From assembly GCA_030840415.1 (NCBI GenBank), contig JAVEEO010000341.1, forward strand, positions 1-5,756: a stretch of DNA of 5,756 nt. Reading direction: 5' to 3'. Origin of the DNA: Pseudonocardiales bacterium. GTDB lineage: Bacteria > Actinomycetota > Actinomycetes > Mycobacteriales > Jatrophihabitantaceae. This document shows, one piece after another, positions 5,735 to 5,756 of this stretch (its first letter is position 1; the number at the start of each line of letters is the position of its first letter). The notes beneath the pieces were generated by a model. It searched no databases. It was given only the letters and a program-made list of their open reading frames with translations, and was not told the origin of the DNA. The translations under genes were made by a program, and so were the position numbers.

Positions 5735-5756
5735 CGCTTCATCCGCTCTTCGCGCA
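5731..5756 (-). CDS. C-terminal end of an upstream ORF (micro-ORF or the gene before rdgB), cut by the window edge
   Basis: The last codons, read on the minus strand, encode REERMKR and a TGA at 5733-5731 that overlaps the ATG at 5734. The tail is identical to that of the 28-residue micro-ORF. It may be another repeat unit, or the end of the preceding operon gene (rph would be typical) whose C-terminus is supplied by the repeat. Only 26 bases are visible. Confidence 0.3.

Larger units (their letters stand above)
5557..5756 (-). repeat. MIRU-like tandem repeat array upstream of rdgB (two full units plus a partial third)
   Basis: A shared core starting CTCTTCGCGCAAGCGCTCAT (plus strand) recurs at 5571, 5663 and 5746, giving spacings of 92 and 83 bp. 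The 33-base stretch 5641-5673 is repeated exactly at 5724-5756, and the window ends inside this third copy. The cores at 5571-5610 and 5663-5705 differ by a 3-base indel. The sequences following them are unit-specific, 30 bases (5611-5640) and 18 bases (5706-5723). The leftmost copy degenerates into the rdgB start (5557-5581, about four mismatches over 26 bases). Size, intra-operon position and stop/start overlaps recall mycobacterial interspersed repetitive units, although sequence identity to them was not tested. Confidence 0.85.

Noticed and set aside
5571..5756. Repeat array considered as a CRISPR.
   Set aside because: Units are about 83-92 bp with most of each unit repeated, no short uniform repeat alternating with unique spacers, and no cas genes. 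The ORF-overlap layout points elsewhere.

Overview
The window is very GC-rich, protein-dense DNA with strong third-position GC bias. It uses GTG as well as ATG starts and has many 4-base stop/start overlaps (ATGA or GTGA). This points to a high-GC actinobacterium (Actinomycetota). A SigK-type ECF sigma factor with an RskA-type membrane anti-sigma supports this. The genus cannot be fixed from sequence alone. No rRNA, tRNA, CRISPR array, insertion sequence or phage gene is visible, and no stretch over 300 bases lacks a gene.

Plus strand, 1-3361, is a tightly packed gene run. It opens with the 3' end of an ECF sigma factor gene (sigK-like), which overlaps an RskA-family anti-sigma gene by ATGA. 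After a 34-base gap comes the three-gene 5-oxoprolinase cassette pxpA-pxpB-pxpC, joined by ATGA and GTGA overlaps. The sigma/anti-sigma pair senses an envelope signal and controls transcription. The Pxp complex hydrolyses 5-oxoproline (pyroglutamate) to glutamate with ATP. The pxpB/pxpC junction carries a 24-bp sequence repeated three times, and each copy brings its own Shine-Dalgarno-like GAGG and an in-frame GTG start.

Minus strand, 3312-5756, is transcribed toward the first group. Read in its own direction, it starts at the right edge with an array of about 83-92 bp repeats. Each repeat encodes a tiny ORF whose stop overlaps the next start. The array leads into rdgB (ITP/XTP pyrophosphatase), and after 78 bases comes a 515-residue protein joining an N-terminal metallo-beta-lactamase fold to a C-terminal Rieske [2Fe-2S] domain. 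The last 50 bases of that gene overlap the end of pxpC tail-to-tail, and an 8-bp inverted repeat lies in the overlap.

The best candidates for something undescribed are the repeat array before rdgB, which resembles the mycobacterial interspersed repetitive unit (MIRU) design of chained overlapping micro-ORFs, the triplicated translation-start module of pxpC, and the MBL-Rieske fusion.
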